Assembly: GCA_959347315.1 (NCBI GenBank)
Contig: OY365819.1
Coordinates: 23,702,589-23,766,588 of the forward strand
Source: Bimastos eiseni
Lineage: Eukaryota; Annelida; Clitellata; Crassiclitellata; Lumbricidae
Length of the DNA: 64,000 bases
Direction of reading: 5' to 3'
In this document: in pieces, positions 52,661-63,950 of the stretch
Position numbering within the stretch: the stretch's first letter is position 1
Layout of the letters: every line of letters begins with the position of its first letter
Position numbers and translations under genes: made by a program
Notes under the pieces: generated by a model
What the model saw: the letters and a program-made list of their open reading frames with translations, nothing else
What the model was told of the DNA's origin: nothing
The model's database searches: none

Positions 52661-53160
52661 AACATACTTACTTACTTACTTGCTTGCTTGACGTACGTAC
52701 CTACTTGCTTATTTACTTACTCATTTACTTACTTATTTACTTACTTATTTACTTACTTATTTACTTACTTATTTACTTACTTATTTACTTACTTATTTAC
52801 TTACTTATTTACTTACTTATTTACTTACTTATTTACTTACTTATTTACTTACTTATTTACTTACTTATTTACTTACTTATTTACTTACTTATTTACTTAC
52901 TTATTTACTTACTTATTTACGTACTTACGCACGTAAGTAACTTACGTACTTACTTACTTACGTACTTACTTACTTAAGTACTTACGTAAGTAAGTAAGTA
53001 AGATACTCAAAGTTACTCACTCACTCATTTATTTACTTACTTACTTACTCGCTCACTTACTTACTTACTTATTTACTAATTTAATTTCATACGTAGGGAA
53101 GTAAGTAAGCAAGCAAGTAAGTAAGTAAGTAAGTTACTTACGTACTTACTTAATTACTAT
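52661..53160. repeat. (TTATTTACTTAC)n microsatellite with polarity flip
   Basis: About 17-18 copies of the 12-bp unit TTATTTACTTAC fill 52707-52920. Around them lie simple TTAC repeats, and from about 52980 the strand switches to GTAAGTAAG. The switch recurs at 53100-53140. The open frames 52684-52977 and 52688-52936 are repeat artefacts. Confidence 0.95.
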
Positions 53161-53560
53161 TTCGCTACTATATCTAATATGCTCAATCTCGTAAGCGTAA
53201 TGGGCCAATATGTAATCATAATATTACCTGGTAAAAGTAAGTAAGTAGACATTCACTTTATTGAACCGCTTGCAAGCGCACTACGGGGCTATCATACATT
53301 TACAATCAAAGATTTTACAATCACAAAATCAATCACAATAAGTAATTAAAAGCGGACGTATTCGGAGCTGTGCGAACGCATTGAGAAAGTACGCAATGGG
53401 AATAGTCATTTGTAAAGCATTCGGGTATAATAAGCCACTTCCGATTAAAGGATTGGCGAACTCTATATGGAAACCCAACCAAGGCTATCCTGAGAATGAC
53501 AGTCAAAAGATGATAAGGGTTTCTGACAAGTGAGCCACAAATGATTTTTCTATTGACATT
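53161..53560 (-). mobile_element. Inverted CR1-like LINE 3' tail next to the microsatellite
   Basis: 53236-53300 (GTAAGTAAGTAGACATTCAC ... TTGAACCGCTTGCAAGCGCA) is the reverse complement of the LINE 3' end at about 22510-22560. On the - strand it ends in TTAC repeats. The neighbouring TTAC microsatellite probably grew from this kind of tail. Coding sequence of the LINE is not recognisable beyond about 53460. Confidence 0.7.
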
Positions 53561-54969
53561 CTTCGTTCAATTATTTTTATTTTTGTGTGAAAAAGTAGGC
53601 CTACTGAACGTTGGCTTGCGATATGTATAAAAATGGTTTACGTGCGTACTTACTTACTTCCACTGCAAGAGGTGTATATTGGTCCTTGGCTGCCTGTTGG
53701 AAGGTAAAATTAGATCAGAACCAATATGTTCGTTGAACGCAGATGCTGAGCGCGAAACATCGAAATTTCAATGGCCGTATAATTATTCGTATTCATTTGA
53801 ACAGCCGTAAGTTTCTTTTTATATTTTATTTATGACTTATCATCCATGTTTGGCATTCGTCGCAAAACTTTGTTCAGTGAGTTTATTGCAGTCTACTCAG
53901 TTTATTGCTTAGCGGTAATAACGAACAATACATTCATGTAAGGTAAACAATATTGCTGCCCCAGAATGCTTCACAGCTAGAGCGTTGAAAGATAAAACGC
54001 TGCTGTTTAGAACGATAATTCAACCAGTGTGGACGCAGATGCACTCTAGTGAGGCTTACTTCAAGCCTTACTTGAGACCAACAATAATACCATTTACTGC
54101 GAGAAATGCTAACGACTGTACGTCAAGTCTTTAACGAGACTTTTTTTATTGACAACATAAACAACTTTAAGTAAATGAAGTACCCACCTGCGCACCTTGT
54201 AGTCTGTATAGCTTTGTATCAAGAAACTTCCGTAGCACTTTGATATGAGCATTTCGTAGCTACTGCTTACCATGGAGCACAGACAATTTTCTTCTTAAGC
54301 TGATATTTCTGGATGTTGTAAAAATTTAAGTGTAACAGAAGTCTGTAGAAGTGTGTACTGAGCCTTGTTAGGAAAAATTATGCCTGTCGCTTAGCCAATT
54401 ACAGTTTTTAACGATGAGAAAAAGAGGGTGTAAAGGGATATGCAAATAAAGGAAAGGATGTATGCAGCCAGAAAGTAAAGCACAGGATAGGTAGATGGAC
54501 ATGCAAGTCATACTGCATTCCAATAATTGTACGTGATCTCTTATAGCCTATTATACAGTCTAATTCATGTTTCATCTCATTTTAAAAATTTTGATTGTAT
54601 ATATCAAATCAAAACTTTCATGTTGTGTGTGAAAAGTATTTCTGAATATTGATTGTTGTAATTGTTTAGGTATTTCAGAAGTTCTAATGTTGACATACTT
54701 GGACTTTGTATTTTACTGGTATAGTTGGATGTTGCCATTTTTTCTATTTGTAATACAATGAATGGTGCGATCTTCATTAAAAATTACTATCAAACAAACT
54801 TGATTAGTTTTTTCTCTTTCAAGCATTAGCTATGTTATTCATTCAATCTCATAAGTGTGCAGTTTGGGTGATATTATATACTTTTGAGATCAGAATTTCC
54901 AACTATACAGGAATTGACCTGACAATCATGTACAACCAGATTTACAGTTGATGGTAATTTTCCACTAGT
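53561..54969. other. No gene recognised
   Basis: This is AT-rich sequence without supported frames or repeats. Confidence 0.4.
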
Positions 54970-55345
54970 ATCAAAGCCGACGCTCTTTATTCGTAGAGCC
55001 CACAGTGGAATTGTGTGGGCATACTGTAGGCAAAGTGAAGGTTTGATACCGATAGTCCTGCATAGTGCCCACAGGGAGCGATGATTTGACACTAGGGCGA
55101 CCCCAATTACGCCGACGCTCCTCACTCGTTGGGCCTATAGGGGAATATTGTAGGCATAGCCGTTGTAAAGACATATGCCTCCATCGCGCCCACTGCGGTC
55201 GATGATTTTACACTAGCGGGCCAACGCTCCACATTCATAGGGCGTACAGTGGCATGTGTGGGCAAACTGTAGGCACAGCAATGGTTAAAGACAGATATAC
55301 CTTCATCGCGCCTACAGCGGGGAATGAATTCCCGCTAGCGGCCCT
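54970..55345. repeat. Three tandem units of about 112-138 bp
   Basis: Units begin GCCGACGCTC at 54977, GCCGACGCTCCTC at about 55111 and GCCAACGCTCCAC at about 55221. Each contains GTGGGCA-ACTGTAGGCA, GCCCAC-G and a GATGATTT-ACACTAG end. Copies differ by short indels. Confidence 0.8.
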
Positions 55346-56251
55346 CTATCATACCGACGCGCTGGTTGCATTGTTCTTGTCTGCGCTGATTCACTATGGG
55401 TCATCCAGTTTCCTCTAGGGGTGCGCCCTGGGCACCGCTTAGGGCATAATAAAACGGAGGAAATAATGCCGGCGGACGCCCACAACGTCGGCCCTCTAAC
55501 GCCTAGATGGGCAAATCGATGCAAAAATCGTGTTGACAACCCGAGAAGGGCCGATGTGGGGAATAATAATCGGCAGACACTGGGCCCTGCGAGTCGTGGC
55601 TGTCTGGGATATAATTATTCCATCGCAATAATAGATTTTAAAAGTGACTAAGGTGGCTTTATCAATACTCTTAAGTCATCGATGTTTTCTGTTTGCGTGT
55701 TAGTAAGTTGTTTGTTCTTACTTACCACTTCTGGAAGCCGTAGAAAATCCAAATTTACATTGATGCTTTTTGCGTTTACTTTCGATATCGTTTTGCTTGT
55801 CCAAACCTCCTGCACTTGCGCCCATCGTGGTCGCAAAGATAAATTAGTTATATTCTTTATATTGGCTGTTTGATAGGTTAAACGCCGATTCTCGATTTAC
55901 AAATGTTGACCTCCTAAAATGTGGCAAACAAACTGGCTGCTGATATGACGAGAATATTATATATGAAACGCACAATCCTTCTCCGTTGTTGTGCCAGAGA
56001 TCGCGATAGGAATTGATTGGCATCAATTAACGGAACTAACAATCTTGGCTCATCGTGGCAACACATCTGCTCTATTATAGTGTACTTACTGCGTCTGTGT
56101 TTGACAAAGGATACCCGCCCATGCCAAAACATAAACAGTTCGTGGCCATAAAACACAGCAGCAAGACCAACAGAAGTTCGCCCCAGAAACGAGGCCTGCA
56201 TTGGCCGGCGAATCATATCAAGACCATGCTAAGTCTAATATGATGCATGCA
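55346..56251. other. No gene recognised
   Basis: Frames at 55421-55651, 55682-55873 and 56055-56243 (+) and 55914-56216 (-) are without recognisable domains. Confidence 0.4.
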
Positions 56252-57420
56252 GGTGTAGTAGGCCAAATACACTCCCCGTCTAAAACCATCCCGGGTCAAT
56301 TTATCCTAGGCTAAATTGACCCGCGAGTTAATTCTTCCTATGAATAATTGAGTAGTGTAGTGCATTGTACCTAGGACATACACACTCCCGATGGCGAATA
56401 GACACTCCCGTGGAGTTAATTCTTCCAAGGATAAATTTACTCCAGGGGAGTTAATTCATCCTAGGATAAATTTACTCCAGGGGAGTTAATTCATCCTAGG
56501 ATAAATTGGCACCCATACCGATTTCAATAGGGGAGTTAATTCTATCTAGGACAAACTAACTCCCGAAGAGTTAATTCTTTCTAGGATAAATTGACTCCCA
56601 TATCTAATGCAATAGTGGAGTTAATTCAACCTAGGACAAACTGATTCCCGGGGAATTAATTCATCCTAGGAAAAATTGATTCTTATACCTAATGCAGTAG
56701 GGGAGTTAATTCTACCTAGGACAAACTGACTCTCAGGAGCTAATTCTTCCAAGGATAAATTGACTCCCATATCTAATGCAATTGGGGAATTAGTTCTACC
56801 TAGGACAAACTGACTTCCGGGAGTTAATTATTCCTAGAAAATATTGACTCTCATATCTAATGCAATAGTGGAGTTAATTCAACCTAGTACAAACTGATTC
56901 CGAGGAGTTAATTCTTCCTAGGATAAATTGACTCCCATACCGATTTCAATTGAGGAGTGAATTCTACCTAGGACAAACAGTTCGTCTTAGGTTGAATTAA
57001 CTCCCCTATTGCATTAGATTAGGGAATCAATTTTTCCTAGTAGGAATTAACTCCCAGGGAGTCAGTTAGTCCTAGGAAGAATTAACTCGCCTACTGCATT
57101 AGGTATAGGAGTCATCTTATCCTAGGAAGAATTAATTCTTCGGGAGTCAGTTTGTCCTAGGAAGAATTAATTCCCCTGGATCAATTTGTCCTAGGAAGAA
57201 TTAACTCCCCCATTGCATTAGCTGTGGGAGTCAGTTTATCCTAGGGGAATTAACTTCCCGGGAGTCAGTTTGTGCTGGGTAGCATTAACTCCCCAGGAGT
57301 GTTTATTCGCAGGGGAAGTGTATTTATCCTGGGTACAATTAACTCCAGAGTCAACATATCCTAGGTACAATACACTCCGGGAGTTAATTTATCCAGGGAG
57401 TTAATTTAGCCTCCTACACC
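56252..57420. mobile_element. Foldback element, copy 2, with long inverted satellite arms
   Basis: The left end GGTGTAGTAGGCCAAATACA and the right end AATTTAGCCTCCTACACC are inverted repeats. Units of about 35-60 bp, with GGAGTTAATTCTTCCTAGG and ATAAATTGACTCCC, run in one orientation from 56252 to about 56980. They run in the other orientation from about 56990 to 57420. So the whole 1.17-kb element is a satellite-built palindrome with almost no loop. It contains no gene. It belongs to the same family as 727-2375, where a triplet repeat fills the centre. Confidence 0.85.
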
Positions 57421-58149
57421 GGCAACACGTCATCCACAGCTGTGCAGTGGGCCTAACCGTCTTATCGATCTGCATTCGGCTACAAAACCTACCTCCGGTC
57501 AAACGTTGCGGCTGAGTGGCCAATGATTTCTGATTCCAGTGAGCCTATAATGAGAACCCTAACGAGGAAGCATTTAGGCTCTACGATTGCATTGTCTATC
57601 GGCTAGGTGGGGAACGCATAATAGAGCAACATGCAAGTCTTCGCAAGCAGCCAGAGCCGCTTAGATTGTTCGCCCGCTGGCTACATTTCTGAAGAAACAA
57701 CGACGCAAGATCAACAACGCGGAGACAAATATTACTTCATTCGGCCTACAATGAGAGCAAACTTTGTAGAGTGGGATAAACGCAGTTCTATATTGTAGTA
57801 GACAAATATGTGAAATATGCTGGTATTATAATACTGTTGTATGAAATGCTTATGTAGCGGACAGGTCACAAGGCTTGAATGAATGAATGATTTATTTAAA
57901 TAATCGGCTCGCCATAGCGCTTAATTTAACGTGTATTTTCTTACTGTGTTGGTATAGGAGGGAGGACCGATCGGCGGTTTTTAGTTCATTACATAGCTTG
58001 CAGACGCATGAATTGGCTTGAGAAGAGCCTGACCTACGGTGCATCGATATATATGTGGAGCAGTGGTTGGTGCTGCTTCACACGTAGAGTGGTTCTCGCA
58101 TACCGCTCCAGAGGTCGTTGAGTGATCGTAAAGTGTCCCATATAAATAC
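57421..58149. other. No gene recognised; short LINE/SINE tail
   Basis: 57875-57925 holds GAATGAATGAATGATTTATT next to CATAGCGCTTAA, which resembles an inverted LINE 3' tail as at 6.6 and 11.7 kb. Nothing else is recognised. Confidence 0.4.
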
Positions 58150-60290
58150 GACCTCTAGTGACAGCCGCTCTCGCGGTCAGGCCGGTGCTGCTTTTCGCTG
58201 TTCTGGTGGGGTGCCGTTGATCGCAAGACGGACCGTGCACTGATCGTAGAAGTCTACAGGCTGACTGATAAGAGAAAAGACCGATCGTGAGAAATGCTCA
58301 CAGGTCTAGGTGCCGTTCGAGAGTGCGTAGAGACCCGATCGAGAGAAATACATGAATGACAGTTCTGTACGGGAATACGGGGAAGATGGTGACCCGAGAA
58401 ATAGAGATCAGGTAAATCCCCGAGCAGCCGAACGTTATATCGAGAGAGGCGTCGGTGGCCGTTGATATAATATGCCGGGTAAATCTCAAACGGAGTTGAT
58501 CGAAAATAGCGAGACAGATTACGGCGGCCGTTTAGACAATATACGAGAAGAGTTCTCCGGTGAACACGTTGGTTAAAAGACGGGAAGGGCGGCCCCGTGA
58601 AGCCGTTGGAAACAGATCGAGAGAACTACCGGTGAAGCCGTTGACACATACTTGGAAACATAAATGAGTTCGATAAATGCGGGGAGGGTGACCCCATTGG
58701 TGCGTTCGATACAGGGAAAGTTCCCATTGGTGCCGAAAACCTTATCAATTGCGGGCGTCTCCGCATAGTCTTTTCTGTTTAGGGTTTCCCGTAAATATCG
58801 ATACTTGGCTACCTAGCGTGATCATACTTACTCCCCCAGTTTACCAGCATTCTGTTGATTTGCGTGCTTGATCGCAGTGTCTTTGCTCGCGGTATCGAAA
58901 CTTTAGTTACTGAACGTATTATCTGTACTTGCGGTGTCCCCACAGTACGTCTTCTTACGGTCTTTCGATAAATATTCTTGTTGGCTACTTCTGTCGGTCA
59001 CAGTTACTCCTCCCGGTTTCCAGAAATCTATTCACTTGTGTGTCTAGTTGCAATATCTTGACTCGCGGTTTCCCCGCGAGGCGTCTACTAATTTCTTCTT
59101 GTAGATCTAACTACATAATCTCTTTCGGGGGCTTCCTCGGATGATCTGCCCATGGTTCGTTCTAGTGTATAAGAGACAGAGAACAATTGCTTCAGAGAAA
59201 GTGATTATAATAATACAGGTCTGTGTGAAACATGGAGGTAACGTGGTAACACTTACCTCAGGTGCCTGTGAGAGAATCGAGTCTGAGGACTCAGAAACGA
59301 AGTTTACGAGAGTTGGTGCATTACCGTTAGTCAGAGCTCTAGGTGACGAGTACATAAATAATCCTACAATGGGAGGAATAAACGGAGTCCATGAGAGTTA
59401 CAGACATGTGAGAGTCTGGGTGATCGGATACTAAAGTATATAAAAGATGAAAGCAGACCGAGAAATATACCCGTTGGCTACCTAGTTCGGTCATAGTTAC
59501 TCCTGCGGGTCCGCGAAGTTTGTCGGAGACGTGAAAAACTTCGTGTGGCCGCAATCGTAGAAGTTTTGGTGGCCACAAGAGATACAAGCCAGGTAGATTC
59601 CCGGAGTCGCAGCCGTACAGACAGAGAGAGCTGCCGGTGGAGCGTTGGCACATACGGGGAAAGTTGCCCAGTGGATACGTTCAATAAATACGGGGAAGGT
59701 GATCCCATTGGTGCGTTCGACGATTACAAGAAAGGGTCGTGACTGGTGCCGAAGACCTCAATAGTTGCGGGTGTCACCGCCTATTCTTTTCCATGTACGG
59801 TTTCGGTAATATATATATTTGGCTACCTTACGTGGTCATAGCTACTCGCGCGGGTTTCCAGCAGCACTTGAGTTGTCGGACACGTGATAGTTCGTGTGAC
59901 CGAGACCGTAGAAGTTCGGGTAGCCGAGATCGTTAAAGTTCGAGTGGCCGTAAAAGATACAGACTGGGTAAGTCCCAGGATTAGCGTTCGCATATATAGT
60001 CAGAGAGGCCCCGGTGGCCAAGAGTGGTACAGACCGTGAATGAGTTCGGGTGGCCGTTCGATATAAATATCGGGAAAATTCCTGAAGGACCCGCTGGAAT
60101 ATACGCGGAGGGTGACCACGTTAGAAGAGAACGTTACAAACAAGAGAAAACAAGAAGACACTGGTGCCGATTAATACCTTCAGGTTACAAGTCAAATAAC
60201 TCTTCTTGATGTTTTTATGGTCTTTCGATAAACACTCTTGTTTGTTATCTACGTTGGTCATAGTTACTCCTCCCGGTTTCCCGAAGTCTC
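58150..60290. repeat. Complex repeat of about 1 kb, two degenerate copies with submotifs
   Basis: The block 58680-58850 recurs at about 59690-59860. Both read GGTGA(C/T)CCCATTGGTGCGTTCG ... GGTGCCGAA ... TTGCGGG(C/T)GTC and then TTGGCTACCT and TTACTCC/CTACTC. Further partial copies of the GTTGGCTAC...GTCA-AGTTACTCCTCC part lie near 58977, 59470 and 60240. Units rich in GTGGCCG and CGAGAGA fill the gaps. Frames such as 59141-59434 have no recognisable domain. It could be a satellite, or decayed copies of a retroelement non-coding region. Confidence 0.6.
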
Positions 60291-60519
60291 AGAATATATT
60301 ACGGTGTTGGCGGACAATTGCCAACGCATGTACGTACGTGGGCATGTATATATACTGACATGTATGTATGCATGCATGCATTAATTATAATTAATCGAAA
60401 TGAACATCTATTAACGCTATCCAGAGTGATACAAAAACGACCATGCACAATTAGAAATGCTTACTTTTCAGACATTTACGCTTGGGCCTATAGGACCTAC
60501 TTAAAATCACTTTAGCGAA
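60291..60519. other. Spacer with ATGC-rich palindromic tract
   Basis: A CATGCATGCATGCA-type tract lies near 60367-60381. Nothing else is recognised. Confidence 0.4.
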
Positions 60520-61110
60520 TTAGCCCCAAAATGTAGTCTCCCATCATGTTCACACTGCCCTAGGTAGCGTACGTCTAGTATATCCTGGTGGAACCGCTCG
60601 CCTGCTCCTCCAAGTAGGGCCTATGCTCCCATGTTTTGCTTGAAGTTATCCAGGTGAACATCAATAATATGAACTTTGAGGGACATCCTGCAGCCCATTA
60701 TATCGTAGTTTTTCACTTGAGTCTCAACCAGCTCCACATATAGTTTTCGGCCTTGTTATTGCCCAGGAAGCCAGTAACTACTGCGACAAAGCGGATCCAA
60801 GCCGCTTTCTCCTTTCCAGTCATATTTCTGAGGAATTACTTGCACTTCATGATTTTGTATCCGTCGTCCGACGTAAACACTGGCTTTCACCTTTGCCTCA
60901 GACAACTTAGGGAAGAGGTCTTGAAAGTACTTGAAAGCTGCGGATACTTTATCTAGAGCTGTGACAAATCGTTTCATAGGGCCTAAGGCTCAACTTGATG
61001 TGCACTTTCTTAGGGACCACCAGTGGCTCCCAATTGATTTTTTTTGTTCGCCACAGAGAACTCTGTCCGCTGGGGCCAGTCCCGCCTGTCTGACATGGTG
61101 GCTGATAGGT
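60520..61110 (-). pseudogene. Transposon-associated invertebrate protein, pseudogene
   Basis: On the - strand, fragments in order are a degraded RVLCGEQKKSIGSHWWSLRK-like start, then MKRFVTALDKVSAAFKYFQD and LFPKLSEAKVKASVYVG (60977-60880). After a decayed centre come LYVELVETQVKNYDIMGCRM and SLKVHIIDVHLDNFKQNMGA (60735-60625), then GERFHQDILD (60600-60570). This matches a highly repetitive protein family of invertebrate genomes that I associate with mobile elements but cannot name. The frame is broken at several points and the region between 60780 and 60880 has lost homology. It is a relic; its original function is unknown. Confidence 0.6.
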
Positions 61111-61254
61111 TGGTTTACGGCAATAACGTCGCGCACAAAAGATCGCGGCTCAAAAGAACGCGCACAAAAGGTCGCGACACAAAAGATGGCAGACTAATAA
61201 GATCGCGGCACAAAAGATGACCCAACATATCACCGATGTCAAGCAATTTCGTAG
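61111..61254. repeat. Short tandem motif GATCGCGGCACAAAA
   Basis: About six degenerate units of 15-18 bp with GCGCACAAAAGATCGCGG and variants lie at 61130-61222. A comparable motif (GGACGTTTTGGCGCA), whose T-run and GCG are arranged in reverse, occurs at 4013-4095. Confidence 0.75.
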
Positions 61255-61345
61255 CCTTATTTTTATCGATACAGCTCCCATTTATTCAAAATCATTTTCA
61301 TCAATCCAGCTCCTACTCACACAGCCTTCTTTTCATCCCGCTGCC
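61255..61345 (+). repeat. 36-bp satellite units
   Basis: Two to three units (TCGATACAGCTCCCATTTAT, TCATCAATCCAGCTCCTACT) occur immediately upstream of the LINE. Confidence 0.7.
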
Positions 61346-61619
61346 TTTTATGCGGAGATTGTTCTAAATGACTTTACCAAATGAGTTTGCGGCATGAGGA
61401 AGGCCCATATGTATTAAGCCTGTTTGATGATAATCTTGAACTAATTGTTTTTCTGGATGACCAAGATAACCGCACATTAGGCCTATATTTAATAACATAG
61501 ACACTGACCCTGATCAAAACTATTTTACTAATATCTCTTGGACCAGTCCTTATACTACCCTGCAATGCCTTTCAGAGGAAACTGAGAAAAGCTGTGCGGT
61601 GGATAATTCTGATTGTATT

Positions 61620-62405
61620 GAGCCTAACTTCTCAATTCTCCATAATAACTGTACAAGTATGTTTCACAAATTAACTGAGATCTAAGACATACTTCACCAC
61701 TCAGGTGTCTCAATATTAGCGCTTTCTGACAAATGATTGGAGCCTAACATGGATGACACCATCAATATACCAGGTTATGAATTCATACATAAGTCGAGAA
61801 ATGAGAGTCGAGGAGATGAGGTAAGATTGCTTGTAAAGGAACACATAAATTATCAATTACATGACCCAAACAGCGAAAAGCTCGTGCATAAATCTTATGA
61901 TGGTCTCTTCATCAGAATTCTTCTAAATAAAAGTACTTGTTTAGTGGGCGTGGTACACTACAGGCCTCCGGGACAGAGCTTAAACGAATTTAATGTGGGA
62001 ATGGACGACTTGCTTACTAGGTTCTCTAACGGAGCTAAGAGGTTATGTGTACTTCGAGATTTTAATATTGACCTTTTGAAAGTTAATGAACGCAAGAACA
62101 CTAATGTGTTTTGCAATTGCATGATGTCACACCGGCTTATTCCTGTAATTAAGAGGTCAACTAGAGTCACATCCAATTCAGCGACTTTAATTGATAATAT
62201 TTTCACCAATACCTGGTCCAAACTGATTTCTTCGTCAATCATTGTTTCTGATTTAAGTGATCATCTCCCAGTTTTTATGTGTTTCGCTTTGGGAACCTGT
62301 AAAAAGAAAGTTAGCGCATGCATGAATAATCGTAGGCCTATAGTTAATGATGAAAGATTGGAAATGTTTAAAACTGCGTTATCAAGTACTGTTGGGAACC
62401 GGTAA
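61620..62405 (+). pseudogene. LINE endonuclease domain (EEP/APE type), broken
   Basis: This domain nicks target DNA to prime reverse transcription. In one frame it reads SILALSDK (stop) LEPNMDDTINIPGYEF, the metal-binding E region. It continues with VVHYRPPGQSLNEFN, then RDFNIDLLK (the usual G of GDFN is R), TLIDNIFTN and the C-terminal catalytic SDHLPVF at 62260-62280. In-frame stops near 61685 and 61734 precede the open stretch 61737-62405. The usual N-terminal part before about 61600 is not recognisable. The change at GDFN and the stops make the protein inactive. Confidence 0.85.
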
Positions 62406-63950
62406 TGACAATTTGTGCAGCAGATGATGCCAATGGTTCATACAAGCTCTTCTTCAAGATGTATAAAGAGATTTATAATAGGGTATTTCCGACAACGCAT
62501 AAATGTAACAATACGTGCAGGACCTAAGCTTACACAACTGTGGATGACCATGGGGTTACTAAAATCTATTAGAAAAAAAGACGACTCTATCGAAAATACT
62601 TGAAAAACCAGAATGTAGAAAATAAATGTAGGTTTGCCGTATACCGGAACAAGTTTAAGACTATTCGAATTAGAGCAGAAAAATGACTATTACGCAGCAG
62701 AATTCTGCAAATACAATAATGACTTGAAGAAAACGTGAAAACTCATTCGTGAGATTATGCAGTTGGGGAAGAGGGACACAGCCATAGAATTTCTAAAAAT
62801 AAACGGCGAGAGTATTAGGGAACCAAAATCAATGGCTAATAATTTTAATAGATACTTCACAAGCATCGCACATGAGCTTGAGGAGAAGCTACCGGATCCT
62901 AAGAAAACCTTTGAAAGTTTTTTACCAGTACCCCTACACAGTTCTATGGGTCTTTTGCTAACCTCTAGGGAAGAAGTTAGACAAATTAGCCTCTTGATAC
63001 GATCCACTCATAGTAAGGGGATAGACGATATTGACCCTTGTATAGCTGCGTCATGCTTAACTTCCATAGCCTCTCCTTTAGCTGAATTAATCAACTGCTC
63101 CTTCGTTAATGGAATAGTTCCACATGCGTTAAATATAGCCAAAGTTGTACCTATATACAAAAAGGAGAAAAAGGCAACATAGCTAACTACCCACCAATCT
63201 TTATCCTACCATACTTTGCAAAATTTAATGAAAAGCTTATGTACGATCGACTATCAAATTATGTTAAAAAGACAGCTTTTATATACCAATCCCAACATGG
63301 ATTTAAATCAGGGCACTCCCCTTATATGGCACTATTAGAAATGCAGGATAAAATATCGAATGCCATTGAAAAGAACCAATACTCTGTGGGAGTTTTTTTG
63401 ACCTTGCAAAATCATTCGACACGGTAAAATTAATCACAGCATCCTACCAAAAAAGTAGAAAATTATGGTCTAAGGGGGGAGCAAATAAAGTGGTTTTATA
63501 GCTACCTTAATAATCGTACACAGAGAGTAATGTGTAATGGTGCGCTATCGGAGGTGAATCTGATTAGATTTGGAGTTCCCCAGGGCTCAAATCATGGAGC
63601 TTTATTATTCCTTCTGTATATCAATGGTCTGGCTACTGTCTCAGCAACATTATTCTTTATTTTACTTGCGGGTGGTACAAATGTATTTTATTCGCATAGT
63701 TCCTGGAAAACTCTGGTAAGGGTTTTACTTCTGAGCCACCTGATGTTGCTATATCGTTTTGTGCTAATAGACTCTATCTTAATCTAGATAACACTAATTT
63801 CATTTTGTTTAAGTCACATAGGAAAATTAGTCCTAGGGATAATCTAAGTTTGCTCATTAATGATATTCCTATAAATCAGGTAGAGTCCACTAAGTTTCTT
63901 GGGGTCTATGATGACCAGTATTTAACCTGAGAAATCACATTAACCACATT
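62406..63950 (+). pseudogene. LINE reverse transcriptase, broken, altered catalytic motif
   Basis: The linker and RT domain are spread over several frames. 62757-63182 (FNRYFTSIAHELEEKLP, then the finger region GIDDIDP and LNIAKVVPIYKK) is followed by a short lost stretch. Then come MYDRLSNYVKK and QSQHGFKSGHSPYMALLEMQ (63241-63350), [16 protein letters not shown] (63494-63541) and the FGVPQGS motif (63569-63589). LLYINGLAT and [11 protein letters not shown] follow. The catalytic Asp pair expected in (F/L)ADDT is replaced by Gly-Gly at about 63670-63675. Stops and frameshifts occur near 62405, 62720, 63180 and 63425. The 3' part lies beyond the window. Confidence 0.85.

Noticed and set aside
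52684..52977. 97-codon Leu/Ile/Tyr-rich frame resembling a transmembrane protein
   Set aside because: Encoded by the 12-bp TTATTTACTTAC repeat; no start context, no domain.
59141..59434. 97-codon frame within the complex repeat
   Set aside because: No recognisable domain and no splice or expression evidence; kept as part of the repeat region.
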